Below, one piece after another: positions 54,201 through 64,000 of a DNA stretch of 64,000 nucleotides. A program made the translations under genes and the position numbers. This DNA comes from Numida meleagris. Lineage: Eukaryota > Chordata > Aves > Galliformes > Numididae. The DNA is taken from the NCBI RefSeq assembly GCF_002078875.1, contig NC_034409.1, positions 62,397,874 through 62,461,873 on the forward strand, written 5' to 3'. Under the pieces are notes generated by a model. The model ran no database searches. It was given only the letters and a program-made list of their open reading frames with translations, and was not told where the DNA came from. How positions within the stretch are numbered: the stretch's first letter is position 1; the number at the start of each line of letters is the position of its first letter.

Positions 54201-57200
54201 TGTCTGTGTAAATACTTTCTTCTGATCTGCATCATGCGATCCACCTACTTAAATAAAGCCTCCAGTGGATTATGCTGTCTGATACTCCATTTTCACATAG
54301 ATCTTCAGCTCGTTAGGGGGGAAAAGAAACTTCACAGTTCAGCCCTTTGATTCCTGCAGATTGCTACAGATATCCATTCCAATTTTTTTTTCTCCTACAT
54401 TATGCAGGAGTTTTACAGGATGGAAGCTTCCCGTTTGTCCAGACCGCAGTCTTTCTCCTGTTCCCCCCAGAGTCTCTGCAAAGTTCATTTTTATACTTTT
54501 CTGAGTTTAAGTAATGTTCTTCTTCCACATTCACTGAAAAACATGACACACAGATATACATTGTGCAGACTGGAGAACTGAGTGACTAAGAACCAATTCC
54601 TAGTCTACTATGCTATAACCATGGGACGATTATCACAGGAACAGGAGTGATAGATCAATTTTATATTAAGAATTTTCCCAAAATATTTCCTATAACATGT
54701 AGGTAGAACCATTTTAGCTACCTCTTTAGAGAAGCCTCTTAAGAGAATGCCATCTCTACAGCATTAAAGAGATGTAGGAGAATGTTTGGGGGTTCTGTAC
54801 TTCTCAGATCAGAGGAAGATGGAGAAAATTGGTTTTGTGTGCATCTCTTCTTTCCAAGGAGAAATGTAGTGAAGTACATAGCAAAATTGGCTGATACAGG
54901 TCTTTATTCATTTAGTATATTTCTTATTAGACTTTTTCACCCTCATGTCATCCTTACGTCCATGCTGTCTTCAACCCCATGCAGTTAAAGATTTTTGAAT
55001 GTGGCCATTGGAAGGGGTTGTCATTTAAGGGGTTAATTTTATTTCTTACTTTCAGGACTGACAGTGACTTTCTCTTTCTTGCAGGACACCGGCGGGGAAA
55101 GTGCAGCCACTATGATTTGCAAAGTGGTAAGATGTGCTGCCAAATACATGTAATGTATTCTGGAAGTCTCACGTAACTGTTCAGAAAGGGGCTCTGCTGT
55201 GCTCTGCTCCTCTGTAGGTGTTTCACAAAACCAAAACTTGGCCTTGGGATCTTCCTGTTTAGTCAAAAGACACTTTGTAATAACCAGTAGCATCAGACAG
55301 AATATGCAAGTTGGAATGCCGTCTTTGGCAGATGGGAGATAATGGTTTTGTAAAGTGAGTGACCCAGCTGAGGCTGTACTGGCAAAAGAATCTTTGATCT
55401 TCTAAGCAGTAGCAACAGGAGATTGTTCTGAGGTGCATTGAGCTCTCCAGCAGGACACACAGCTACATTTTTAAGCCTCTTGAAGCCCATGTGTTTTACT
55501 TTTGTGTAGTGAAATTCCGTGAACTACCGAAGCATCACTATAAATCACAGCTCCACTGTCAGGACTTTGCTATAAATTTTTTACAATAGCGTGTTGTCTC
55601 TATGTGTTGCTAAAATAGCTTCAGAACTGGTATTTAGCATAACCTTTTCTTAATGTTCTCCTATGTTGATTGCTACTGGTTTGCATCTTTACAATTTCAG
55701 GAACGTGATTGGGATTAATATTTCTGTCTTTCAACAGTACCATCTACTGACCTTCCTCTACCACCCTTAAAGCCTCGAAAGGTTTGGATTGTATACTCTG
55801 CCGATCACCTGCTCTACGTGGATGTGGTGTTGAAGTTTGCTGAGTTTCTGATGACTGTCTGTGGCACTGCTGTAGCCTTAGACTTGCTAGAAGATCATCA
55901 GATCTCAGAGTTTGGGCCATTACCGTGGCTTACTCGACAGAAGAAGGAAATGGAAGAACTATCTTCAAAGATCATCATCTTATGCTCACGAGGCACCCAG
56001 GCCAAATGGCAAGCCATGCTTGGAAGTGCACCTGTTTGTCTCAAGCAAGATCAGCAAAAGCCAACTGGAGACCTGTTCACCCCAGCCTTGAATTTGATCC
56101 TGCCAGATTTCAAGAAGCCAGCCTGTTTCGGAATGTATATAGTCTGCTATTTTGATGGGATAAGTAGTGAGAAAGATATTCCTGATCTGTTCAATGTCAC
56201 ATCCAGGTACCAACTGATGGACAAGTTTGAGGATATTTATTTTCGGATTCAGGACTTAGAGAAGTTTGAACCTGGGCGCATCCATCGAATCCAGGAAATC
56301 ACAGCTGAAAACTACATTGATACCCCTAGTGGGAGGAAGTTGAAAGAGGCAGTTCAGAAGTTCAGGAACTGGCAGACAGAGCACCCAGACTGGTTTGAGG
56401 CTGAAAGCATCTGCCAGGATAATGATGAAGAGTTGCAGTCCCTAAACAGAGAAAGCCAGGTGGATTCGTTGCTAAGTGAACCAGGTGGAATTGTAAAACA
56501 CCAGCTGCACCTACGAGAACCTGACCCTAATTGCTGTTATGTCATCAATCTCCACATTCGTGAAGGTGAGAGCAGAGGGTGTAAACTACAGCCTCAGCTT
56601 AATCTGTGTGGAGATCCAGCTTCTCAGACTCTCCTCGTTCCTATGGATGAGGCTGCTCCAGTTCAGATAGTAGAGCCAGTCTCTTCCATGGAAGACAAAA
56701 ATGTACTTGGCCATCATGTGCTGAGTAACGAGGACTGCATGGAAGGAGTTCCTCTTCTGGAGACAAGTTTTCCAATGAGGAATAACATCATCCTCCATGA
56801 TGACTGTGATGTTTCTGCAGTAGATGACCAGAGTCCTGCAAACCTCTCAGGTGAACTGGGGCACCATCTGAATGGACTTATGTACTCTCTTTATCAGCAG
56901 AGTGTCATTCCTTCAGATCTGTGTTTCTGCCAAGAGGAGGCTGACAGGCAGCATCAGTTGATCTTCGAAGACCAGTGCAAAGACCAAAGACAGTCAGTGC
57001 AGTCAGACCAGGGATACATCTCTAGATGTTCTCCTTTGCCTCCTGATGACCCTGTGGAAGAGGAGGAGGAGGATCAGGAAAACCAGGTGGTTTGTCATGA
57101 ACTCTCTCCAGAGGTCTTGAACAGTCTAAAGAGCCTCCAGCAGCAGCTTTTTTTCCAGGACATTCAACGGAGCTCAGAGTCAGGGTATCCAGCAGAGCTG

Positions 57201-57236
57201 ATGGACATGAGCCCATCACCAGAAGAAGACTGCTAG
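35900..57236 (+). CDS. IL17RA: Interleukin-17 receptor A, complete, 13 coding exons
   Basis: Type I membrane receptor that pairs with IL17RC (and other family members) to bind IL-17A/F and signals through SEFIR-SEFIR contact with TRAF3IP2/Act1 to NF-kB and MAPK. The joined exons sum to 2,571 nt, or 856 residues, close to the human 866. Domains: signal peptide about 1-27 ([15 protein letters not shown]), two extracellular fibronectin-like domains to about residue 310 with N-glycosylation motifs such as NFT and NVT, membrane helix about 315-337 ([19 protein letters not shown]), SEFIR from about 369 ([13 protein letters not shown]) to about 520, and a diverged tail that retains [12 protein letters not shown] near residue 776 and an acidic run. 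All 12 junctions are GT-AG with matching phases. The ATG follows GGCC and is the first in the frame within the CpG island. Confidence 0.96.
36029..42221 (+). other. IL17RA: IL17RA intron 1
   Basis: 6.2 kb. The first 170 bp belong to the CpG island. A sense CR1 fragment lies at about 39,515-39,826. The rest shows no recognisable gene. Regulatory elements cannot be called from sequence. Confidence 0.6.
39515..39826 (+). mobile_element. CR1 LINE 3' fragment
   Basis: Sense CR1 3' sequence: 'ggggagatttaaactggata', 'gaggctctggagtgggttgc', 'atggtcaggctggacagggc' and a terminal 'tcttccaactcagaggattc'. It carries a small (GTTTT)n expansion near 39,613-39,627. Confidence 0.85.
42222..42246 (+). CDS. 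IL17RA: IL17RA exon 2, 25 nt
   Basis: It encodes DLNCLVGN plus one base of Ser, matching human LNCTVKNS. The acceptor is ccaacag after a long pyrimidine tract and the donor gtaagt. Confidence 0.92.
44085..44231 (+). CDS. IL17RA: IL17RA exon 3: first extracellular domain
   Basis: 147 bp encoding [20 protein letters not shown] and continuing to [13 protein letters not shown]. It corresponds to human [20 protein letters not shown]. The acceptor is gggcag and the donor gtaagt. Confidence 0.93.
45428..45552 (+). CDS. IL17RA: IL17RA exon 4: first extracellular domain
   Basis: 125 bp encoding [20 protein letters not shown] and [21 protein letters not shown]. It matches human SILYLEGAELSVLQL. The donor is gtgagt. 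Confidence 0.95.
46589..46715 (+). CDS. IL17RA: IL17RA exon 5: first extracellular domain
   Basis: 127 bp encoding [20 protein letters not shown] and [22 protein letters not shown]. It has an NFT glycosylation motif and matches human [20 protein letters not shown]. The donor is gtaaga. Confidence 0.95.
46890..49125 (+). mobile_element. CR1 LINE, long decayed copy with ORF1 and RT remnants
   Basis: The element reads in sense direction. An ORF1 esterase-type segment is recognisable at about 47,860-48,190. Sequence then jumps to the reverse transcriptase: [26 protein letters not shown] after a stop, and [16 protein letters not shown] near 48,580-48,640. Further stops and a frameshift precede the FADDAK remnant of the RT active site near 48,850. 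The CR1 3' end follows ('cttccaacctaagccattgt' and a terminal ATATGATTCTG). The endonuclease part is missing and it is not coding. The 5' boundary is uncertain. Confidence 0.75.
49379..49445 (-). mobile_element. CR1 LINE 3' terminal fragment, antisense
   Basis: 'tcacagaatcatagaatcct' then 'taaagttggaagggacctct' is the complement of a CR1 3' end. It lies about 250 bp after the sense CR1 end, so the two face tail to tail. Confidence 0.8.
50954..51001 (+). CDS. IL17RA: IL17RA exon 6, 48 nt
   Basis: It encodes [15 protein letters not shown], flanked by split codons, between cttgcag and gtagga. It aligns with human CEHARMKVTTPCMSS. Confidence 0.93.
51084..51241 (+). CDS. IL17RA: IL17RA exon 7: second extracellular domain
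   Basis: 158 bp encoding [20 protein letters not shown] and [20 protein letters not shown] through RDVTE. It matches human GSLWDPNITVETLEAHQLRV. The donor is gtaatt. Confidence 0.95.
52493..52570 (+). CDS. IL17RA: IL17RA exon 8: second extracellular domain
   Basis: 78 bp, 26 codons, phase 0: [20 protein letters not shown] then CNYKVQ. It matches human SNVTLTLRNLKGCCRHQVQ. The acceptor is ctgcag and the donor gtagga. Confidence 0.95.
52995..53070 (+). CDS. IL17RA: IL17RA exon 9: end of second extracellular domain
   Basis: 76 bp encoding [20 protein letters not shown] and CSPAP plus one base. It matches human IQPFFSSCLNDCLRHSATVS. The donor is gtgagg. Confidence 0.94.
53156..53170 (+). CDS. 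IL17RA: IL17RA exon 10, 15-nt microexon
   Basis: 15 nt between ctattgcag and gtaagg, encoding VGPS flanked by split Ser and Asp codons. It sits in the juxtamembrane stalk. Skipping keeps frame, since both neighbours have the same phase. Confidence 0.8.
53980..54081 (+). CDS. IL17RA: IL17RA exon 11: transmembrane helix
   Basis: 102 bp encoding [20 protein letters not shown] and [13 protein letters not shown]. The hydrophobic helix and basic stop-transfer residues match human LWVYWFITGISILLVGSVIL. The donor is gtaaga. Confidence 0.96.
55085..55126 (+). CDS. IL17RA: IL17RA exon 12, 42 nt
   Basis: It encodes [13 protein letters not shown], flanked by split codons, between cttgcag and gtaaga. 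This is the short cytoplasmic linker before the SEFIR exon, where human has SEKYSDDTKYTD. Confidence 0.9.
55738..57236 (+). CDS. IL17RA: IL17RA exon 13: SEFIR domain, tail and stop
   Basis: 1,499 bp in one open frame from [20 protein letters not shown] to EEDC and TAG. SEFIR motifs include [31 protein letters not shown] and [14 protein letters not shown]. The distal tail keeps [14 protein letters not shown], an acidic VEEEEED run and [14 protein letters not shown], all shared with the human tail, while the sequence between is diverged. One exon for the whole intracellular part is usual for this gene. Confidence 0.97.
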
Positions 57237-57744
57237 GCTCTATCTGGGACCTGCTCCATCTGAAATACACAGTTGGAAGGTGGTACCGCACCCAGCACTG
57301 AAACTGCATTTCCAACACCATCCTCCTTGTATTACAAGTGACTTAGTGGTGCAATCTTCCTGTTTGCTCTTTTGCAAGGAGGCAGGGTTGCCCAGCAGTG
57401 GGGTAATCTCTCTGCTTCTAATCTCTGTATGGAGGGAAGCAACAAATACTACCCATCACTGTGACAGAACAGGCAGTAGTTCTGCTCCTGGGGGAAATGT
57501 ATTATATCGAGTCCTCACTGCAGAAAAATTACTGTGGTTCATCCACTAGTGCCTTCGAAATTCTCTCCAGCTGTAATGGTTTTATTGCACTGGACAGAAA
57601 ACAAAGCCAAGAATCAGATTATAGAATTAGATAGCATGGCAAACTTTGCATTGCCAGTTTGATATTTTTTTACATAATTTTTTTTTGTAAATAATGTGCT
57701 AAAGATGTGTGCCTTAAACTTCAGCTAGGTTAGGGTTATCTTTA

Positions 57745-59570
57745 CATAATCACATAATGGTTTAGGTTGGACCAGATAACATGCAGAGGTCCAACACCTC
57801 TGCCCAAGTAAGGCAACCTGCAGCAGATTGTCCAGGCCTGTGTTCAGGTCGCTTTTGAATATCTCCAAGCAGGGAGACTCCACAACCTCTCTGGGCAGCC
57901 CTGCACATTATCAGCTGCACAGTAAAGAAGTGCTTCCTGGTGTTCAGAAGGAGTCTCCTGTTTCTATTTGTGCCTGTTGCCTTGTGACCTGTCTCTGGGC
58001 ACCAATGAAAGGAGCCTGTCTATGTCCTCTTTTGTACTCTCCCTTTATTTATGCACGTAATACCTAGGATAGGACGAGAGGGAATGGCCTCAAGTTGCAT
58101 CAGGGGAGGTTCCGATTGGATATTAAGGAAAATTTATTCTCAGAAAGAGTGGTGAGGGATTGGAACAGGCTGCCCAGGTGGTGGTGGGGTCATCATCCCT
58201 GGAGGTGACCAAGAAAAATGTAGATGTGGTACTATGGAACATGGCTTAGTGAGCAGCATTGTTGGACAGTTGGACTAGATGACCTGAGAGTTATTTTCTA
58301 ACCTTAATGATTCTGTCATTCGACATAGATAAGATGGCCCCTGACCCTTCTCTAGGCTGAACAGTCCCAACTCTCAGCCTTTTATTGTAAGAGAGATGTT
58401 GTAGTCCCTCAACTACCTTTGTGGCCCTTCATTGGACTCTGTCCAGTATGTCCATGTCTCTTCTGTACTGAGGAGCTCAGCAGTGGACATAGTACTCCAG
58501 GCGTGTCCTCACCAGTGCAGAGTAGAGGAAAAGCTTTACCTGCTGGCAGTGCTTTGCTTAATGCAGCCCAAGATATCTTCAGCGTTCTTTGCAGCAAGGG
58601 CGCATTGCTGGCTCATGTTCAACTCGGTGTCCTCTAGGATTCCCAGGTCCTTTTTCGCAAAGGGCACCCAGCATGTCCTGCTGCTTGGAGTTGTTACTCT
58701 TAAAGTGCAGGGATTTGCACTTCATGTTGAACTTGATGCGGTTCCTTTCACCCTGTTTCTCCAGCCTGTTAAGGTCCCTCTGGATGGCAACAAGGCCTTC
58801 TGGTGTTTCAGCTACTCCTCCCAGTTTTGTGTCATCTGTAAACTTGCTAAGGGTACACTTTGCCCCAACATCCAGATCATTGATGAAGATGTTAAACAAG
58901 ACTGGAGCCAGTATTACCCCCTGGGGTACTCTCCCAGTTACTGGCCTTCAGTCAGACTAAACCACTGATAACCACCCTGTGGGCTTGGCCATTCAGCTAG
59001 TTCTTCACCCACTTTGGTGTGTGTTAAACCAGCTTGTACTTCCTCAGCTTGTCTATGAGGATCTTGTGAGGCGCAGTATTACTGAAGATAATTACTGAGG
59101 TCTTACTGAAGTGCAGGAAGACGATATCCACTGCTCCCCCTTCATCCCAGGCTGATCATTTCATCATAGAAGCTTATTGGTCAAGCATGACTTTCCCTTG
59201 GTGAATCTGTGTGGACTACTCCTGATTATTTTCTTGCCCTTCATGTGCCTGGGAATGGTTTCAAGATGAGCTGTTCCATCAGCTCCCAGGGATCAAGTGA
59301 GGCTAACCAGTCTGTAGCTGCCTGAGTCCTCCTTTTTGTTGTTCTTGAAGGTTTTTGAAGAGTCATTTGCTGTCCTCCAGTCTTCAGGCTCTTCTCCCAG
59401 TTGCCATGATCAGTCAAGGATTATCAAGAGGGACCTCACAGTCATTTCTGCCAGCTCCCACAGCACTCATGGATGCATCCCATCAGGCATAGGATGGCCA
59501 TGATTTATGAATGTCCAGTTTGCTGACATACTCCCTGACCTTATCCTGAACGAAAATGAGTGTGAGGTGT
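57745..59570 (-). mobile_element. CR1 LINE, antisense, interrupted by a second CR1
   Basis: The 3' part is at about 57,745-58,065 and the element resumes at about 58,323-59,570. On the minus strand it encodes RT remnants such as MFNIFINDLDVGAKCTLSKF and DDTKLGGVAETPEG near 58,780-58,899, with many stops further upstream in the element. The break between the parts is filled by a sense-oriented CR1. Confidence 0.85.
58066..58322 (+). mobile_element. CR1 LINE 3' fragment nested in an older CR1
   Basis: 'ggcctcaagttgcatcaggg', 'ggaacaggctgcccaggtgg' and a terminal 'ccttaatgattctgtcatt' mark a 5'-truncated sense CR1. Host CR1 sequence continues on both sides. Confidence 0.85.
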
Positions 59571-60051
59571 TCTTTTTGCAAGTACAGACACAAGCACAGG
59601 TATTGCAGGCTAGTCATTGTGAAAACACCCTAATAATAGATTATGGGGTTGATACTTCCAGAACAGTGATGATAACTGTCAATTCCAAGATTGAGCTGGA
59701 TGCACTAGGAAGACTTAATCCATGCAAGTGATCCTCTATTGGCCCATGTAGCATTAACTAGGTAGGGGACTAGTTGGAGCTGGTGTTTACTGTAGGTATT
59801 GTCACAGTTTCTGCAGTCCAGCCAGCTGGTTACAGTTCATGAGATACAAGCACCTCCAAGCCTTTCTGGTTTGTGTTCAGACATGCTTGTCATCTTCCTG
59901 TCCTTTTAAGTTTACTTGTCAAGAAATTTTGAGATCATGTTATTTTGGCTTTTTAAAAGTCTGATATCTCAGAAAATAATCTGCTGTTTCGACGTGTGAC
60001 CAATGTTTTATTATGTATATTTTATACTTTTGTTTATGACTTGTTCCTTAA

Positions 60052-60057
60052 ATTAAA
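60052..60057 (+). terminator. IL17RA: Candidate IL17RA polyadenylation signal
   Basis: ATTAAA in an A/T-rich stretch about 2.8 kb after the stop. The call rests on the hexamer alone. Confidence 0.3.
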
Positions 60058-60384
60058 AACAAGAATGCTTTTAGATATATTTACTTAAATACTTGTACGT
60101 CCTCAATTGTGCCTAACTCCTTAGATAAGGATTTCTTCTGGCAAAACTGAGACAGAACCAGAGCTGGACCAGCTGGCAAGCACCAAAACATGCCTGCAAG
60201 GCACTGACGGATACAGCTGGGGACCTTCACATGTGTGGGAAGAGCACGTACCTTCCAAATGTGTGTTACAGAAGTTGAATGCTTGTCATTTCTGTGTGGG
60301 GCCTGGACGGTGAGGCAGAGCTGTCAAGAAGACTGGCTGTCTCAGGAACACTGAGCACTGCATGCAACCAAACTTGAGATGATA

Positions 60385-60702
60385 TCACTCTACAACTCCC
60401 TGAAAAGAAGGTTGTGGGGAGGTGGGGTCAGCCTCTTCTCCCAGGTAACAGTGATAGGATGAGAAGTAATGGCCTCAAGTTGCATCAGTTCAGGCTGGTT
60501 ATTAGGAAACATTTCTTCTCAGAAGGAGTGGTGAGGCATTGGAACAGGCTGCCCAGGGAGGTGATGTCCCTGGAAGTGGTCAATCACCGTGTGGATGTGG
60601 CACTGAGGGACATGATATAGTGGGCATGATGATGATGGGCCAAAAGTTTTGGACTGGATGATCTCAGAGGTTTTTTTCCAACCTTTCTTATTCTGTGAAA
60701 GT
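60385..60702 (+). mobile_element. CR1 LINE 3' fragment
   Basis: Sense CR1 3' sequence: 'ctacaactccctgaaaagaa', 'gtaatggcctcaagttgcat', 'ggaacaggctgcccagggag' and a terminal 'ccaacctttcttattctgtg'. It resembles the copy at 58,066 closely enough to be the same subfamily. Confidence 0.9.
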
Positions 60703-63700
60703 TGGTGCCACCTTCATGTCCTGTGCACAGGGCCTAATCCATCGGGAGCTAAGCAAGTGGTAGCTGTGAGCTCAGAGTTTCTCCAATGGGAACTCATTTC
60801 TCAGATTACGTGAATAATTGCCATCTTGCCGATCCCAGTTTTTAATTTTTTTTTAATCTTACAGTAATTAGCATTTAAATGATATGTTTTTTTCCCCATG
60901 AGCTCTTTTCAAGTGGTATACGCTTCTGTGAATCATTTAAGTAGGAAGCTCAGAAGTGTCATCTGGATTTTTTATGTCTTCATTATTCCCCTCTCAAGTT
61001 GTCCCCTTGGTGTTGCAGCTTTTAGAATTCTCTTTCACTTACGAGAAGTTTGTTTGAGGGGAAAAATCCAGACACTATTTTAGCAACCCAATATGAGGAA
61101 AGCAAGTAACACTAGTGCATCTGTTGGTCCCTGAACACAAAACTGAGCAGCTCAGCAAGACTCAAAGGAGGACAAAATTCGTCACAAGTTTCTAATTTTA
61201 TTTTAACAATCTTGCTTTTTAAAAAATACAGCTTCTGATTAATGCCAGGGGGGATGCCAAGTGTCCACTGGCCCTAGGCCTCATCTCTCACTTCATTTTC
61301 TCATTCTGGAAGAGCAACAAAATGCTAAATAGCTGAGCTCTGCTACAAGCCCTGTAACAGCACCCCAAGGGATGTATGTTTTCATATGGCACAACTTGAT
61401 AAAGCAAAGTGTTATCGACCTTGACCAGTAATTAATGTTGGGCACAAGATAGTAGGTGTGCAAGGTGTGTTGGGTGAGGTATTGTTCGCACTTGGACAGC
61501 ACCACTGTCCCTTTCTTCTGCGGGTGGATCTGTTGTGCAGCAGAAGAGTCTAAATGGACATGAGAGCTCAATTAACAAAGAGAAGTTTAAAAGGTGGGGC
61601 GGGCTTATAAATGAGACACTGCAGAGCTTTAATTGTTTCTCTGTAGTAAGTGGAGGGCACCTCTGCCCTGTTAATTGCACAGGGGCTTCTGTACAGTCAG
61701 CTGCTACAAAAGCTTTACACATCCCGAACAGCACATTTTCTAACACCCTATAAATTACGGGGCTACGAAGAACCACATTTTCTACAGAGGAATTTGACGC
61801 AACAGCATCATCATTTTGTAGTGTCATCTGTCCCAGGCAATTATTGCATAAGGGGACAAATTTGAACTGTAATTTCAATGTAGTCAAAGGTTTGAATATG
61901 CCATGGCTACTTACGCTTCCAATATGCCATTTTCTCACTAATGTCTTAGATGGAAAAAGGCACTCACTATTGAAAGAGCAGCTGTGAGGGGGTACTGGAT
62001 AAGTAAGATGTATTAGTAGTAATTCTACTGTGATTCCTCCGCTGTCTCAACTATGCTTATCCCTATGTGTATTAGGGATGTTCTACTCCCTTTGGTGCTA
62101 TCATGAACCACACCATAGGAGCAGCAAAACAGAGTTGAGGATGAATAGCTTTTTCTTCCTTCACTGTATTTTTGGCACATACTATTCACATTTGACTGAA
62201 GCATGGGGTACTTCTAGGTGCAAGTATCTTCTCATTCTCTCTAAACAGTACCGCGGCTCTTTCTGAGCTTTAGCTGTCTGTATAATGCTGGAAAAAGCAG
62301 GTGCAAGGAAACCAGTAACTGCACAACCCCCGCAGACCTGTGACTGCACCCCTTTGGCCAGGACGTTAGCATCCCCTCGACACAGCTCACATCACATAGG
62401 AAAAGTTCACAGTACTTAGTTTTACAATCACGGTCACTCACAGCACCAAGATTGTCCAGACAAAAAAGAATTACTGAAGAGAAGGCCACTGGCCAAAATT
62501 CACACAAGTGCCCACCTGAGGTCTCAGGTTAAAAATAAAGCACTGGTGGGAAAGTTAAGCCGAGTCTGTGCTGGCTCTGTTTGGCAGGGGGAGAGCAGCA
62601 GGTCTCCCCTCCTAGCTCGGAGCAGAGCAGCGCTGTCGCCCCGTTGTTCCTGCGCCCTCGAGGCTTGTCAGCCACCTGAGGGCACGCAGTTCTGCCTTTG
62701 GGGAGCTGGAAGTTGGCACTGCTGTAAACATGTCCGCTGGAGTGGGCCCTGCTGCGTGAAGGGCTGGAGGCCGGAGCCCTGGAAGAGGTGGGGGTGGGCA
62801 GGACTGGGCCATGCCTGCATCCTGCTGCTGGCTCTGCAGAGGAGGTGGTGGGCTCTTGTGCCCGTTCCTGTCAGGACAGCTTGAAAAAAGGCTCTGGACG
62901 GGAAGCCAATGACAGCAGCCTCGGCCAGGGAGCGAAAGAGAGGCCTGTGAGAGGCAAGGCCTTCCAAGCGTGGCCTCTGTGCTCCTGCTTCGGTGCAGCC
63001 AGTTTCGGGAGTGGCTGGAGCCAGGCTGAAGAGCAGGCCTCAACACACCCCTCACATGCATGGAGCTTAAAACCAAAGATAACTGTGTTTCTATGAGACA
63101 GTAAGTACAACTGACCGCTCCCCCACCACCCTCAACCACATACACCCAGAGGGCAGGGTGCTGGAGTGCCTTGCCAGCACAGGCCCCAAGCAACACCCAT
63201 CCCTCCACCGCTATTTGGGCACTGCCCTGCTGCTCTCTCAAACAAATGTGGGAAAAGAGGTTGGGGGGGATCTTTCCAGCACTCCCACCCTACACAAAGG
63301 GGGGTCCCTACACTGCATAAAGAAAAACCAACACTGATCCCACAAACATGCATATTCACAGAGAAATGAGCGCCCCAGCAAGTAGGCGCCACTGTCTGAA
63401 GCCAGCAGGAGGCTGCCTAAACCCTGTTCTCACCAGAAGTCAGTGTCTTGGTGGGAGCGAGCCCCCAGACCGTGTCCGTTTTGGATTTGTTTCTTTAGCG
63501 TGTGAAGTCAATGTAAGATGCCAAAGGTTGAAGCACAGAGGTAGACATTTACAGCTCAGAGAAAGTGGCTTCAAGGCTTGAAATGAGCAGATGGCCGGTG
63601 TGCTTCCAGGCGTTCCCCAGCTGCTGCTCCCCAACCTCCCCAGCTCTGCTGGGACGCGGGGTGGCTTTGCAGGACCGGTGGAACCCAAGCGTGCTTGTTC

Positions 63701-64000
63701 TTGTCCTGCACGCACCCGAAAGGCACATCTCTGCTGCTTGGGCCCCTCTCGCATCTCATCACTGGTCAGCAGGAGTTCCTGAAGGAGTGGGGAGTATCTG
63801 GTCCCTGTTGGTTAGAGGAAGAAAAGAAAACCAAATCCTTATGGTCACAAAGCAACACAACGTCTTGGTGGGGAGTGGAGGGGAAAGAGTGGGATCCTCC
63901 AGGCAGTGCAGAGGCGCAAAAGCACTGGAAGAGGACCCGTGGTGAGGCGCAGGTGTGTTTTCCAGGGGTGAAACATCGGCCATGGGCTCCTGCAGGTAGC
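60703..64000. other. Region downstream of IL17RA, no gene recognised
   Basis: No coding exon is supported on either strand. A TTTATT at 61,197-61,202 is AATAAA on the minus strand and could end a convergent gene. From about 62,540 the sequence becomes richer in G and C, with open frames of low complexity. A frame of 209 codons on the minus strand (62,612-63,241) shows no known family or splice support. Confidence 0.4.

Larger units (their letters stand above)
51242..55737 (+). other. IL17RA: IL17RA introns 7-12
   Basis: Introns at 51,242-52,492, 52,571-52,994, 53,071-53,155, 53,171-53,979, 54,082-55,084 and 55,127-55,737. No repeat family or further gene is recognised. A-rich runs lie at 53,611-53,655. 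Confidence 0.5.
57237..60080 (+). other. IL17RA: IL17RA 3' UTR, end uncertain
   Basis: Sequence after the stop. The first 500 bp are unique; from about 57,745 it is built mostly of CR1. An ATTAAA at 60,052 is the best distal polyadenylation signal I see. A shorter UTR ending before the CR1 block is equally possible. Confidence 0.4.

Noticed and set aside
57728..57742. GGTTAGGGTTA telomere-like string
   Set aside because: Fewer than two full units; consistent with chance.
58579..58899. 106-codon minus-strand frame with reverse transcriptase motifs
   Set aside because: Not a host gene; it is part of a decayed CR1 element.
62612..63241. 209-codon minus-strand frame
   Set aside because: Low-complexity Pro/Ser/Gln-rich translation of GC-rich sequence, no recognised domain and no splice support.

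Overview
This window is vertebrate nuclear DNA, almost certainly from a bird and probably a galliform such as chicken. The evidence is compact intron-split genes plus many copies of CR1, the LINE retrotransposon typical of birds. It holds two protein genes on the + strand, arranged head to tail. Exon calls rest on frame-consistent GT-AG junctions and on protein families I recognise; no alignment was run. The exact species cannot be fixed from sequence alone.

Positions 1 to about 34,395 hold the 3' part of CACNA1C, the pore subunit of the CaV1.2 L-type calcium channel. Seventeen coding exons (2,169-27,704) run from the IVS4 voltage sensor through the domain IV pore, EF-hand, pre-IQ and IQ regions and the long regulatory C-terminus to a stop at 27,702-27,704. 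Splice phase is kept at every junction, including a 27-nt exon at 19,887-19,913 that looks like a cassette. A long 3' UTR follows, with a final AATAAA at 34,373. Early in the UTR is a GC-rich island with CCAAT boxes spaced about 30 bp apart.

Positions 34,400-35,690 are intergenic, with a 63-bp tandem duplication and a CR1 tail. A TATA-less GC-rich promoter island (about 35,690-36,200) begins IL17RA, the interleukin-17 receptor A gene. It has 13 coding exons (35,900-57,236) that give a predicted protein of 856 residues: signal peptide, two extracellular fibronectin-like domains, one membrane helix, a SEFIR signalling domain and an acidic C-terminal tail. One exon is only 15 nt. Intron 5 contains a long decayed CR1 element.

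Positions 57,237-64,000 hold the IL17RA 3' UTR and downstream DNA. There is a CR1 inserted into an older CR1 of opposite orientation, and another CR1 tail near 60.4-60.7 kb. I recognise no coding gene in the last 3 kb; it may hold the 3' UTR of a convergent gene. The two genes do not act in one pathway. One is a calcium channel and the other a cytokine receptor, and their adjacency is a matter of genome arrangement. I saw nothing that supports a wholly new biological system. The most interesting signals are the CCAAT array in the CACNA1C 3' UTR and the 27-nt cassette exon.
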